The translations under genes and the position numbers were made by a program. From Pseudoflavonifractor capillosus (GTDB lineage Bacteria; Bacillota; Clostridia; Oscillospirales; Oscillospiraceae), in the NCBI RefSeq assembly GCF_016899775.1, contig NZ_JACJJE010000008.1, forward strand, positions 21,304 through 85,303: DNA of 64,000 bases. The letters run 5' to 3'. Below are positions 1 to 11,880 of this stretch, in pieces. Position 1 is the stretch's first letter, and the number at the start of each line of letters is the position of its first letter. Below the pieces are notes generated by a model. It was not told the origin of the DNA. It worked only from the letters and a program-made list of their open reading frames with translations, and did no database searches.

Positions 1-802
1 TGACATACCGCAACACACTGGCCGGGATGATTGCCGTGTGTTCTCCCGCATCATCTGTATAAACAATTTCTAACTGACGGATATTTCCAGGCTGAGCCTT
101 ATCTCCCGCAGCTCCAGTTACTGTCGTATACCAGTTTCTAATGTTATGGCCACCAGGAGCGTTATATCCCCAGTCCTGAGTCATTACGCCGGAATATTTC
201 TCCACGAAGCGCATTTGCACTCCGGTATCAGAGACGTGAGTATCTTCGCTGATTTTTACTCCGACAGCATTAAGAAGTGCTAGTGCCTGGACTTCTGTAA
301 ACTGATAATGAATCGTTTCTGCTATACCGTAATCAATCTCTCCGCCCTCAATTTCAGGGGAAACAAACTGGTCGCAGAGTGTAACGGTAATCGTAATTGA
401 CGGATCTCCACTTACAGACAAAGGCGTAAATGACCATTTGTCCGCAGTTACTGTTTTAGCAGCACAATCTCCAGTGGAATTGCTTACAGAAATAGATACA
501 TCTAAAATATCATACTTTTCCTTTGCATTGGCACCGTCTAATAATTGAATTTCAATTTCATTGTAGCTGCGTGCGCCATTAGCAACATGGATTGTATCCA
601 CCACTTCTGAGTTATATTCTGCCTGGACAGTCATCTTCAAGTCTGCACTGCCATTCGTATATCCCATGGAGATAATGTGATTCTCTCCCACAGCCGAATC
701 TGGTCCTTTTGCGCTCGCCGTCGGAATCATCCCGCAGAACAGGCTGAAGATCATGGCGACGGTCAGCAGCCAGCTCAGAGATTTCCGTAGCTTTCGTTTC
801 AT
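1..802 (-). CDS. Secreted protein of unknown function, 5' part only
   Basis: The reading frame is open from an ATG at 802 to the left edge, giving 267 visible codons without a stop. The start follows a good ribosome site (GAAAGGAG). The N terminus has basic residues, a hydrophobic stretch (about residues 8-24) and a cleavage site after ASA, a classical signal peptide. The mature part is rich in Asn, Ser, Thr and beta-prone stretches, with a segment around QDWGYNAPGGHNIRNWYTT, as in large extracellular clostridial proteins. I do not recognise a named domain. Base composition is clearly more AT-rich than the phn genes to the right. Most of the gene may lie outside the window, so function cannot be assigned. 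Confidence 0.8.
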   Translation of the reverse strand, partial: MKRKLRKSLSWLLTVAMIFSLFCGMIPTASAKGPDSAVGENHIISMGYTNGSADLKMTVQAEYNSEVVDTIHVANGARSYNEIEIQLLDGANAKEKYDILDVSISVSNSTGDCAAKTVTADKWSFTPLSVSGDPSITITVTLCDQFVSPEIEGGEIDYGIAETIHYQFTEVQALALLNAVGVKISEDTHVSDTGVQMRFVEKYSGVMTQDWGYNAPGGHNIRNWYTTVTGAAGDKAQPGNIRQLEIVYTDDAGEHTAIIPASVLRYV

Positions 803-871
803 GTTTTCTCGCTCCTTTCAAATTCGCATGGGTCCCCCGGCCCGCCGCCGGGGAGGGGCTGCACACACACC

Positions 872-1066
872 TCAGGGGCCCCTCACCCCCCTGCTGGAAT
901 TCCAGCCGATGGAGAGCTGTTCGGCTCTCAGCAGACTGCAGCCGATCTGCTCCACCAGGCGATCCAATTGGGCCTGGAGGTCATCCCTCTTGACCTGCCA
1001 CAGGCGTATAACACGCCGGGGATTGGCGCCCCGGCCCGCCCGACTTTTTCCAGCTGCAGTCTCCAT
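872..1066 (-). CDS. Possible small hypothetical protein (64 aa)
   Basis: A short frame begins METAAGKSRAGRG after a plausible ribosome site (GGTGGTGAG) and contains an amphipathic segment near KRDDLQAQLDRLVEQIG. It lies just upstream of the secreted-protein gene on the same strand, so it could be a leader or co-transcribed small gene. No family is recognised. In this GC-rich sequence short open frames also arise by chance, so support is weak. Confidence 0.3.
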   Translation of the reverse strand: METAAGKSRAGRGANPRRVIRLWQVKRDDLQAQLDRLVEQIGCSLLRAEQLSIGWNSSRGVRGP

Positions 1067-1290
1067 GTGCTCACCACCCTTCGGTCTGCACTTATTTACG
1101 AAAAACAAATTTTGTCATAAATTTCTGCAGAACAACCAAACAGCTGCATATAGGTACTAGCATTGTAGCACGGGATATCCAAATTTTCAAGATCTATTTC
1201 CTGTATCTGGGTAAAATGTCTGTTTATTCAGTTATTCCGCATTTCCATGTTAATATTTCTCATTTTTCCATATATTATCTAACTTTTTCC

Positions 1291-1311
1291 ATGAAATCAC
1301 ATAAATTTCAT
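1291..1311. promoter_or_regulatory. Inverted repeat ATGAAAT-N7-ATTTCAT, candidate RpiR operator
   Basis: Perfect 7-bp arms (1291-1297 and 1305-1311). GAAA/TTTC-type palindromes are common binding sites of RpiR-family regulators, and an RpiR gene starts 400 bp downstream. Assignment to this regulator is inference. Confidence 0.35.
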
Positions 1312-1344
1312 AAAACGTCACATCCCTCTTTCGCCATCTTGACG

Positions 1345-1358
1345 GAAATTTAAATTTC
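1345..1358. promoter_or_regulatory. 14-bp palindrome GAAATTTAAATTTC, candidate operator
   Basis: A perfect palindrome with the same GAAAT/ATTTC core as the repeat at 1291-1311, 34 bp away. It may be a second site for the same regulator. Confidence 0.35.
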
Positions 1359-1711
1359 GTCTCTCTTGCTCTATACACCCGCTCCCGCGCTGATCTTTCC
1401 CACATACTCCCAGCCTCCAGGCCGTCCGCACGGCTCCGCTTCCGCCGCCTGTGCACGCCCTCCGGCGGCAAATACACGGAACGATACAAAAATTTCATCC
1501 ATATTTTACAAACAGGCGGTGGCGCAGCACTCTCTTTTTACATTACTATTGTGGTACAGAACCCCGCGCCGGCCGCATTTTTTCCAGCGCGCCGATTTTG
1601 ACCCGCAGCCGGCCTGCTCCCGGGGCTCAAGGGCGGGACTGCCGCAAAAAAGGATTTCTTTTCAACCGGAGAGAACATGTAAGTTTATTACAAGGCGAGA
1701 GGGATGTTGCT

Positions 1712-2593
1712 ATGCGGCACGATATTCAGGTTTTGGACCGGATCCGAAAGACTTACGCGTCCCTGCGGCCATCGGAACAGCGGGTGGCCGACTATGTGCT
1801 GAACCATCCGGAGACCTGCACCCAGCAGACCATCTCGGAACTGGCGGACCAGGTCCAGGTGAGCCAGCCCACCGTGGTGCGCTTCGTCCAGGCCCTGGGG
1901 TTCGGCGGCTTCCGAAACTTCAAATACTGCCTGCTGCGGGACCGCAGCCAGGGGACGGAGCGGGAGGCCTACTTCGACCACCTGGGGGGCTTTGACTTAA
2001 AACCCTGGGATCAGCTGGAGGACCTGCCGCTGAAAGAGGTGCGGGTGTCCGGCGGCCTGTTGGAGGAGACGCTGAAGTCTCTCTCCCCCCAGGAGCTGGA
2101 CCGGGCGGTGCGGATGCTCGCCACGGCCCGAACCATTGATATCTATGGCGTGGAGAACTCCTGCACCCCGGCCGGCGACCTCCTGACCAAGCTGACCTAC
2201 CTGGGGCTCTGCTGCCGGATGAACACCGACGCCTACCTGCAGCAGATCGGGGCGGCCCACCTGGGGGTGGCGGATGTGGCGGTGGCGTTCTCCCACTCGG
2301 GCTGCTCCATGGATACGGTGAAGGCGCTCAAGCTGGCCCGGAAGGCGGGGGCGGGCACCATCGCCATCACCAGCCGGAAAAATCCCCTCCTGGCCCGGTA
2401 CGCCGACGTGTGCCTCTGCACCGGGGGCGAGGAAGCGGTGATCTACGGCACCGCCATCTTCTCCCGCATCCCCGACCTGGCGGTGGTGGACCTGCTGTAC
2501 ATGGGGATCATTCAGAGCGACTACGAGCGCTTCTCCCGCAGTCTGGACAAGAGCGGCGCGGTCATCGCCGACCGGGGCTATCCGGAGGAGTGA
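1712..2593 (+). CDS. RpiR/MurR-family transcriptional regulator
   Basis: 293 residues with the two RpiR modules. The N-terminal helix-turn-helix (about residues 1-77) includes LRPSEQRVADYVLNHPE and ISELADQVQVSQPTVVRFVQALG. The C-terminal SIS sugar-phosphate-binding domain (about 125-270) includes AVAFSHSGCSMDTVKALKLA. The ATG at 1712 starts the conserved MRHDIQVLDRI segment and follows GAGAGGG; a longer frame upstream has no family similarity. The gene ends at a strong terminator and lies upstream of, and parallel to, the aminoethylphosphonate transport and catabolism genes. It is therefore the likely local regulator. RpiR regulators usually sense phosphosugars; a phosphonate or phosphonoacetaldehyde effector here is inference. 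Confidence 0.9.
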   Translation: MRHDIQVLDRIRKTYASLRPSEQRVADYVLNHPETCTQQTISELADQVQVSQPTVVRFVQALGFGGFRNFKYCLLRDRSQGTEREAYFDHLGGFDLKPWDQLEDLPLKEVRVSGGLLEETLKSLSPQELDRAVRMLATARTIDIYGVENSCTPAGDLLTKLTYLGLCCRMNTDAYLQQIGAAHLGVADVAVAFSHSGCSMDTVKALKLARKAGAGTIAITSRKNPLLARYADVCLCTGGEEAVIYGTAIFSRIPDLAVVDLLYMGIIQSDYERFSRSLDKSGAVIADRGYPEE

Positions 2594-2602
2594 GGGGCTC
2601 CG

Positions 2603-2650
2603 GCGGGGGCTTTTCTTGTAAGAAAATTACAAGAAAAGCCCCCGCTTTTT
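2603..2650 (+). terminator. Intrinsic terminator after the RpiR gene
   Basis: A perfect 19-bp stem (2603-2621 with 2627-2645), a 5-nt loop and a T run. It separates the regulator from the transporter operon, so the latter needs its own promoter in 2651-2792. Confidence 0.9.
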
Positions 2651-2674
2651 GATGCCTTTTTACGCTTCTCTAAC

Positions 2675-2703
2675 GGAAACTTAAACCTTTTGCGCTTGTT
2701 TCC
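2675..2703. promoter_or_regulatory. Inverted repeat GGAAAC/GTTTCC in the phn operon promoter region
   Basis: 6-bp arms at 2675-2680 and 2698-2703 separated by 17 bp. It resembles the GAAA/TTTC sites upstream of the RpiR gene and lies just before a weak candidate promoter (TTGTTT, 18 bp, TAGGAT). It is a candidate operator only. Confidence 0.3.
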
Positions 2704-2792
2704 CGGGGCTGGAATTTGCTAGGATTACACCGTCGCCGGACGTGCGGCGGCTCCCACATAAACTTTTGAAACCGAGAAAGGAGCGGTTTTTC

Positions 2793-3563
2793 ATGCTGGA
2801 ACTGGAGCACCTTCAAAAGTCCTTTGACGGAGTGCCCGTACTCAAGGACATCTCCCTCCAGGTGGAGGACGGGGAGATCGTCTCCATCCTGGGCCCCTCT
2901 GGCTGCGGCAAGACCACGCTGCTGAACATGATCCTGGGGATCGTGGACGCCGACCAGGGCGCCATCCGCTACAACGGGGAGGACCTGACCCGCACCCCCA
3001 TGGAGAAGCGGGGCTTCAACATCGTCTTTCAGGACTATGCCCTCTTCCCCAATTTAAACGTGCAGCAGAACATCACCTACGGCCTGCGGAACAAGCCGGG
3101 CATCTCCTCCCAGGAGGAGGTGGATGAGCTCATCGACCTGCTGGGCCTGCGGGAGCACCTGAACAAGCGCATCGACCAGCTCTCCGGCGGTCAGAAGCAG
3201 CGGGTGGCCCTGGCCCGCACCCTGGTGATGAAGCCCCGGATTCTCCTGCTGGACGAGCCCCTGTCCGCCCTGGACGGGGTCATCAAGGAGTCCATCAAGG
3301 ACCGCATCAAGACCATCGCCCGGGAGTACCACCTGACCACCATCATCGTCACCCACGACCCGGAGGAGGCCCTCACCCTGTCCGACCGGGTGCTCATCAT
3401 CGACCAGGGAACCATCTCCCAGTACGCCAAGCCGGACGAGATCATCCACCAGCCCAAGAACGACTTTGTGCGCAAGTTCATTCTCCGCCAGCTGGAGATC
3501 AAGCGGGGCAACATCTACGCCCTGTTCGGCGACCGCCCTCAGCTGGCCGGTGAGGCCGTGTGA
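2793..3563 (+). CDS. ABC transporter ATPase, aminoethylphosphonate uptake
   Basis: 256 residues with all ABC ATPase motifs: Walker A GPSGCGKT, Q-loop VFQDYALFPN, signature LSGGQKQRVALAR, Walker B ILLLDEPLSALD and H-loop VTHD. The start at 2793 follows AAAGGAG and begins MLELEHLQKSF; the frame upstream is not conserved. It belongs to the PotA/FbpC-like importer ATPases, to which PhnT of the aminoethylphosphonate system belongs. It is the first gene of a tight operon with a double permease, a lipoprotein and phnWX, which is why an aminoethylphosphonate substrate is inferred. Its stop codon is 11 bases before the permease ATG. Confidence 0.9.
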   Translation: MLELEHLQKSFDGVPVLKDISLQVEDGEIVSILGPSGCGKTTLLNMILGIVDADQGAIRYNGEDLTRTPMEKRGFNIVFQDYALFPNLNVQQNITYGLRNKPGISSQEEVDELIDLLGLREHLNKRIDQLSGGQKQRVALARTLVMKPRILLLDEPLSALDGVIKESIKDRIKTIAREYHLTTIIVTHDPEEALTLSDRVLIIDQGTISQYAKPDEIIHQPKNDFVRKFILRQLEIKRGNIYALFGDRPQLAGEAV

Positions 3564-3574
3564 GGAGAGGCGCC

Positions 3575-5254
3575 ATGAGACGGAAAAATTGGGAGCTGAA
3601 GGGGATCTTCTGGATCATCACCCTTCTGTTCGTGGGCTTTCTGGCCGCCCCCATCCTCCTGCTGCTGGGCAAGTCCCTGCTGGGGGACGGGGGGCTCACC
3701 GGGGAGTTCTATGTCTCGGTGGTGACCCGGGACGGGTTTCTCACAGCCCTGGGGAACAGCTTCGCGGTGGCGGCCGCGTCGGCCGTGGCGGCCACGGTCA
3801 TCGCCTTCCTGATGGCCTACGCGGTCCACTACACCGAGCTGCCCAAGTGGGCTAAGCGGCTCATCACCGCCATCGCCACCCTGCCCATGTTCCTGCCCAC
3901 CATCACCTACGGCTTCGCCATCATCTACTCCTTCGGCCGCCAGGGATTGCTCACCCGCCTGCTGGGGCGGCAGTTCTTTGACATCTACGGCTTCGGCGGG
4001 CTGCTGGTGGGCTATGTGATCTACACCATCCCGGTGGCCTTCCTGCTGATCCACAACACCATGGGCTTTGTGGACAAAAAGACCATCATCGTCTCCAAGG
4101 TCATGGGGGACCGGGACCTGGCCACCTTCTGGATTGCCATTCTCCGCCCCCTGCTGGGCACTCTGGCGGGCGCCTTCATCCAGGCCTTCTTCCTGTGCTT
4201 CACCGACTTCGGCATCCCCGCCTCGGTGGGCGGGGGGTATGAGGTCATCGCCACCCTCCTCTACAACCAGATGCTGGGGGGCATCCCCGACTTCAACCGG
4301 GGGGCGGTCATCGCCATGATCATGCTCATCCCCTCCATCGGCAGCATCTGCATCCTCCAGCTGCTGGAGCGGTTCAACATCCGCTACACCCGCATCTCCC
4401 AGGCGGACCTGCGGAAGAACTCCCTGCGGGACACGGGCTGGGGCATCTCCAGCACAGTGATCTCGGTGGCCATCCTGTCCATCTTCGCGGTGATCTTTGT
4501 GGTCCCCCTGGTGGAGGAGTGGCCCTATCAGACCGGCTTCTCCCTGGAGCACTTTGCCGCCGTCTTTACAGACAATGAGCTGATCACCGTCTACTGGCAC
4601 TCTCTGGTAATGGCCCTGCTCACCGCCTTCCTGGGCACCCTGGCGGCCTACGGTGCCGCCCTCATCACCGCCCGGAGCACCCTGTCCCCGCGGTACAAGC
4701 GGGTCATCGAGAGCATCGCCCTAGTGACCAACGCCATCCCCGGCATGGTGCTGGGCGTGGCCTACATGTTCCTCTTCTCCGGCACAGGGCTGCAGAACAC
4801 CCTGCTGCTGATGATCCTGTGCAACATCGTCCACTACTTCTCCACTCCCTATCTGATGATGAAGAACTCCCTGTCCAAGATGAACGCCGGCTGGGAGACC
4901 ACCGCCATGCTCATGGGGGACAGCTGGCTCCAGACCATCCTCCGGGTGGTCACCCCCAACGCCCTGTCCAGCCTCATCGAGGTGTTCAGCTACTACTTCA
5001 TCAACTCCATGGTCACTATCAGCGCCCTCATCTTCATCGCCGGGGCCCGGACCATGGTCCTCACCACCATGATCAAGCAGCTGCAGTACGTGAACCGCTT
5101 CAACGAGGTGTTCGTCCTCTCCCTGCTGATCCTGGCCACCAACCTGATCGCCAAGGGGCTCTTCTCCTGCCTGGCCAGCTATAAGGCAACCCACCCGGTG
5201 AAAGAGCGCCGTCCCATCCAACTTTTTGCCAAAAGAAAGGAAGCTGTCCAATGA
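3575..5254 (+). CDS. Fused double ABC permease, aminoethylphosphonate uptake
   Basis: 559 residues, about twice a normal permease, with two BPD_transp_1-type halves. The first (about 15-265) and second (about 290-540) each have around six membrane segments and an EAA-like loop (VSKVMGDRDLATFW; TTAMLMGDSWLQTILRVVTPN). This is the FbpB-like fused layout; in the Salmonella phnSTUV system the permeases are separate PhnU and PhnV. An alternative GTG start at 3560 overlaps the ATPase stop, but the ATG at 3575 has AGGAG at good spacing. The stop overlaps the next start by ATGA, so translation is probably coupled. The substrate is inferred from context. Confidence 0.88.
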   Translation: MRRKNWELKGIFWIITLLFVGFLAAPILLLLGKSLLGDGGLTGEFYVSVVTRDGFLTALGNSFAVAAASAVAATVIAFLMAYAVHYTELPKWAKRLITAIATLPMFLPTITYGFAIIYSFGRQGLLTRLLGRQFFDIYGFGGLLVGYVIYTIPVAFLLIHNTMGFVDKKTIIVSKVMGDRDLATFWIAILRPLLGTLAGAFIQAFFLCFTDFGIPASVGGGYEVIATLLYNQMLGGIPDFNRGAVIAMIMLIPSIGSICILQLLERFNIRYTRISQADLRKNSLRDTGWGISSTVISVAILSIFAVIFVVPLVEEWPYQTGFSLEHFAAVFTDNELITVYWHSLVMALLTAFLGTLAAYGAALITARSTLSPRYKRVIESIALVTNAIPGMVLGVAYMFLFSGTGLQNTLLLMILCNIVHYFSTPYLMMKNSLSKMNAGWETTAMLMGDSWLQTILRVVTPNALSSLIEVFSYYFINSMVTISALIFIAGARTMVLTTMIKQLQYVNRFNEVFVLSLLILATNLIAKGLFSCLASYKATHPVKERRPIQLFAKRKEAVQ

Positions 5255-6243
5255 ACATCCGTAAGTATCTCGCCCTGGGCACCGCCCTGACCCTGTCCCT
5301 GTCCCTCCTGGCCGGCTGCGGCGGCGGCTCCGGCTCCGGAGATGACCAGATCGTCATCTACTCCAACGCCGACGAGGAGGCCATCACCGCCATGGAGAAC
5401 GCCCTGAACGCGGGCGGCTATGAGGGCAAGTATATCGTGCAGACCTACGGCACCTCCGAGCTGGGGGGCAAGCTGCTGGCCGAGGGCACCAACCTGGAGG
5501 CCGACCTGGTGACCATGAGCACCTTCTATCTCCAGAGCGCCCAGGAGCAGAACAATATGTTCCTGCCCCTGGACTTTGAGGTGAACACCCTGGAGGCGGT
5601 GCCCGACTACACCGCCCCCATCACCTCCCAGGAGGGGGCCATCATCCTGAACACCGAGCTGATGGCCACGGAGAATCTGCCCACCCCCACCTGCCTGAAG
5701 GACCTGGTCGATCCGGTGTACGCCGGACAGGTGGCCGTCACCGACATCCAGTCCTCCTCCACCGCCTGGCTACTGATCCAGGCTCTGGTGGACGCCTACG
5801 GTGAGGACGGGGCCGAGGAGACTCTGGCCGCCATCTATGACAACTGCGGCGCCCACATCGAGACCTCCGGCTCCGGCCCCCTGAAGCTGTGCCGGGCCGG
5901 CGAGGTGGCCATCGGCTTCGGCCTGCGCCACCAGGCGGTGGCCGACAAGGCCGACGGCCTGCCCATCGACTACGTGGACCCCACTGAGGGCAACTTCTCC
6001 CTCACCGAGTCGGTGGCCGTCCTGGACAAGGGGGAGGACACCAACCCCCTGGCCATGGAGATGGCCCAGTGCATCATTGAAAACGGCCGCGCCGAGCTGA
6101 TCCAGACCTACCCCAACCCCCTCTATGAGGGCGAGACCGCCGACCCCGCCAACCAGTCCGCCTACCCCAGCGTCTTTGACGAGCCTCTGACCTTCGAGCT
6201 GTTCACCGCCCACCAGGAGCTGTCCGAGCGGGCCAAGGGCTGA
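5251..6243 (+). CDS. Substrate-binding lipoprotein, aminoethylphosphonate uptake
   Basis: 330 residues. A lipoprotein signal peptide ends in LLAGC with the lipidated Cys near residue 23. A Gly/Ser linker follows, then a type 2 periplasmic-binding fold of the iron(III)/thiamine/phosphonate family (IVIYSNADEEAITAMENALN near the start, TDIQSSSTAWLLIQALVDAY in the middle). The start overlaps the permease stop (ATGA). It should capture the ligand outside the membrane and deliver it to the fused permease. With phnW and phnX directly downstream, 2-aminoethylphosphonate is the best guess. A related metal or thiamine ligand cannot be excluded from sequence alone. Confidence 0.88.
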   Translation: MNIRKYLALGTALTLSLSLLAGCGGGSGSGDDQIVIYSNADEEAITAMENALNAGGYEGKYIVQTYGTSELGGKLLAEGTNLEADLVTMSTFYLQSAQEQNNMFLPLDFEVNTLEAVPDYTAPITSQEGAIILNTELMATENLPTPTCLKDLVDPVYAGQVAVTDIQSSSTAWLLIQALVDAYGEDGAEETLAAIYDNCGAHIETSGSGPLKLCRAGEVAIGFGLRHQAVADKADGLPIDYVDPTEGNFSLTESVAVLDKGEDTNPLAMEMAQCIIENGRAELIQTYPNPLYEGETADPANQSAYPSVFDEPLTFELFTAHQELSERAKG

Positions 6244-6276
6244 ACCGGCTGTCTGTGAGAAAAGGAGGAACCGACC

Positions 6277-7383
6277 ATGAATACCTATAAACTGCTGACC
6301 CCCGGTCCCCTGACCACCACCGACACGGTGAAGGAGGAGATGCTGGTGGACCGGTGCACCTGGGATGACGACTACAAGGCCGTCACCCAGAAGATCCGCT
6401 GCCAGCTGCTCCAGCTGGGACACGTGTCCGAGGACGACTACACCGTTGTTCTGATGCAGGGCAGCGGCACCTTCGGGGTGGAGAGCGTCCTCTCCAGCGT
6501 GGTGGGGGACGAGGACAAGGTCCTCATCTGCTCCAACGGGGCCTACGGGGTGCGCATGACCCAGATCTGCGACCGCAACCGCATCCCCTATGTCCACTAC
6601 GCGGAGCACTATGACCGCATCCCCGACCCCGCCCGCGTCGCCCAGCTGCTCGCCCAGGACCCGGCCATCACCCACGTGGCCATGGTCCACAGCGAGACCA
6701 CCAGCGGCATCCTCAACGACATCCAGTCCGTGGGCAAGGTGGTCCGGGACGCTGGACGGACCTTTATCGTGGACGCCATGTCCTCCTTCGGCGGGGTGGA
6801 CATCCCCGTCTCCGACTGGGGCATCGACTTCCTGGTGTCCAGCGCCAACAAGTGCATCCAGGGGGTGCCCGGCTTCTCCTTCATCCTGTGCCGCCGGGAC
6901 AAGCTGCTGGAGAGCGAGGGCAAGGCCCGCTCCCTGTCCCTGGACCTGCTGGACCAGTGGAAGGGGATGGAGAAGGACGGCAAGTGGCGCTTCACCTCCC
7001 CCACCCACGTGGTGCTGGCCTTCTCCAAGGCCCTGGACGAGCTGGAGGAGGAGGGAGGGATCCCCGCCCGGCACCGCCGCTACGCCGAGAACAACCGCCT
7101 GCTCATTGAGAAGATGCGCGCCATGGGCTTCACCCCCTACATCGACGGGAGCCACCAGGGGCCTATCATCACCACCTTCTTCTACCCCGCCGGGGTGTCC
7201 TTCCAGTTCTCCCAGTTTTACACCTACATCAAGGAGCGGGGCTACGTCCTCTACCCGGGCAAGCTCACCGACGCGGACACCTTCCGGGTGGGCAACATCG
7301 GGGAGATCTACCCGGAGGACATGGAGAAGCTCACCGCCATCATCGCCGGCTTCCTGGCCGCCCATAAGGAGGAGATCGCATGA
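6277..7383 (+). CDS. phnW: 2-aminoethylphosphonate--pyruvate transaminase
   Basis: 368 residues, normal for PhnW. This fold-type I PLP enzyme transfers the amino group of 2-aminoethylphosphonate to pyruvate, giving phosphonoacetaldehyde and alanine. The N terminus MNTYKLLTPGPLTTTDTVKE matches the family. The glycine-rich stretch MQGSGTFGVES lies near residue 60 and the PLP-binding Lys is K192 in SSANKCIQGVPG. The ribosome site is AAAGGAGG. The product is the substrate of PhnX, whose start overlaps this stop (ATGA). The closest alternative family is serine--pyruvate/alanine--glyoxylate aminotransferase, but the pairing with phnX makes PhnW secure. Confidence 0.96.
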   Translation: MNTYKLLTPGPLTTTDTVKEEMLVDRCTWDDDYKAVTQKIRCQLLQLGHVSEDDYTVVLMQGSGTFGVESVLSSVVGDEDKVLICSNGAYGVRMTQICDRNRIPYVHYAEHYDRIPDPARVAQLLAQDPAITHVAMVHSETTSGILNDIQSVGKVVRDAGRTFIVDAMSSFGGVDIPVSDWGIDFLVSSANKCIQGVPGFSFILCRRDKLLESEGKARSLSLDLLDQWKGMEKDGKWRFTSPTHVVLAFSKALDELEEEGGIPARHRRYAENNRLLIEKMRAMGFTPYIDGSHQGPIITTFFYPAGVSFQFSQFYTYIKERGYVLYPGKLTDADTFRVGNIGEIYPEDMEKLTAIIAGFLAAHKEEIA

Positions 7384-8153
7384 TCCAGGCCGTCATCTTT
7401 GACTGGGCGGGCACCACCGTGGACTACGGCTGCTTCGCCCCCGTCCAGGCCTTTCAGGAGGCCTTCGCCCACCACGGCGTGCCGGTCACCCTGGAGGAGA
7501 CCCGCAAGCCCATGGGCATGCTGAAGCGGGACCACATCCGCACCATGCTCCGGATGGAGCGCATCGCCCGGGCCTGGGAGGAGACCCACGGCCGCCCCGC
7601 CGGGGAGGAGGACGTGGAGGCGGTGTACGCCCAGTTTGAGCCCAAGCTCTTCTCCATCCTGGACCAGTTTTCCACACCCAAGCCGTTTGCGGTGGAGACG
7701 GCGGCCGCCCTGCGGGAGATGGGGCTGAAGATCGGCTCCACCACCGGCTATACCGACTCCATGATGCACATTGTTGTCCCCAAGGCCGCCCAGCTGGGCT
7801 ACGCCCCCGACTTCTGGATCAGCCCCGACGGGGTGGGCGGCAAGGGCCGCCCCTATCCCTACATGATTTTTGAAAACCTGAAGGCGCTGGAGGTCTCCAG
7901 CGTGAAAAACGCCGTGAAGGTGGGGGACACCGTCTCCGACATCCAGGAGGGAGTCAGCGCCGGGGTGTGGTCGGTGGGGGTAGTCGAGGGCAGCTCCGTC
8001 CTGGGCCTGAGCCAGGGGGAGTATGAGGCCCTCCCCCCGGAGGAGCGCCGGGCCGCCTGCCGTCGGGCGGAGGAGACCTTCCGCGCTGCCGGTGCCCATT
8101 TTGTGCTGAACAACCTGTCCCAGCTGCCGGAGCTTCTCCATATGCTGGGATGA
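7380..8153 (+). CDS. phnX: Phosphonoacetaldehyde hydrolase (phosphonatase)
   Basis: 257 residues of the HAD superfamily. The nucleophile is D8 in FDWAGTTVDYG. The Schiff-base Lys that defines PhnX is K49 in PMGMLKRDHIR. Later motifs are TTGYTDSMM and KVGDTVSDIQEG. It splits phosphonoacetaldehyde into acetaldehyde and phosphate, finishing the pathway begun by PhnW. The start overlaps phnW by four bases and the gene ends the operon before a bidirectional terminator. Acetaldehyde use is not encoded nearby. Confidence 0.96.
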   Translation: MIQAVIFDWAGTTVDYGCFAPVQAFQEAFAHHGVPVTLEETRKPMGMLKRDHIRTMLRMERIARAWEETHGRPAGEEDVEAVYAQFEPKLFSILDQFSTPKPFAVETAAALREMGLKIGSTTGYTDSMMHIVVPKAAQLGYAPDFWISPDGVGGKGRPYPYMIFENLKALEVSSVKNAVKVGDTVSDIQEGVSAGVWSVGVVEGSSVLGLSQGEYEALPPEERRAACRRAEETFRAAGAHFVLNNLSQLPELLHMLG

Positions 8154-8194
8154 CCGCCGCCCGCCGGACAGGCGCCGGTCCACTTTCCTAGGCA

Positions 8195-8230
8195 AAAAAC
8201 GCTGGAATCCTCGGATTCCAGCGTTTTTGT
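8195..8230. terminator. Bidirectional terminator between phnX and the glucosidase gene
   Basis: Stem CGCTGGAATC/GATTCCAGCG flanked by five A on one side and five T on the other, so it can stop transcription from both convergent genes. Confidence 0.88.
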
Positions 8231-8256
8231 TTTTCGAGCTCCTGTTTTCTGTGGCG

Positions 8257-11606
<3,350 letters not shown>

Positions 11607-11680
11607 CCCATTCCCTCCCTTTGAGCCGCCCGCCGCAGGCGCGGCAGGCCTCCGCCCCGCCAGACGGCAGAGGCGGATAT

Positions 11681-11701
11681 GAAATACCTCCGTAGTATTT
11701 C
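11681..11701. promoter_or_regulatory. Inverted repeat GAAATAC-N7-GTATTTC upstream of the PTS operon
   Basis: Perfect 7-bp arms, about 75 bp upstream of the PTS start codon. It has the size of an operator for a dimeric repressor; no regulator gene is adjacent. It could also form a small leader hairpin. Confidence 0.4.
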
Positions 11702-11792
11702 CCTGGAGGGCGCAAATTTTACAAAGCACGGAACAATTCCGCCGCGGGACCGGTATTTTTCAGCGGCAAGGCCGGCCTTGTTTGGCCCCTGG

Positions 11793-11832
11793 CGAAAAAA
11801 ATCCGCTGGAATCGTCTGATTCCAGCGGATTT
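11793..11832 (-). terminator. Terminator of the ECF sigma/anti-sigma operon
   Basis: A perfect 15-bp stem (11799-11813 with 11818-11832) with a 4-nt loop. On the minus strand it is followed by a run of T, placing it right after the anti-sigma gene. Confidence 0.88.
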
Positions 11833-11880
11833 CTCCATGGTTTGGGATACAGCTTTTGTGCCTCCACCCGGGCGATGGAG

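Larger units (their letters stand above)
1067..1711. other. Intergenic region upstream of the phn regulator
   Basis: No convincing gene is seen. The stretch is AT-rich from about 1140 to 1370 and contains two GAAAT/ATTTC palindromes (1291-1311 and 1345-1358) that could be operators. From about 1370 to 1700 it is GC-rich and open in several frames, but without a ribosome site that would support a longer regulator start. Confidence 0.5.
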
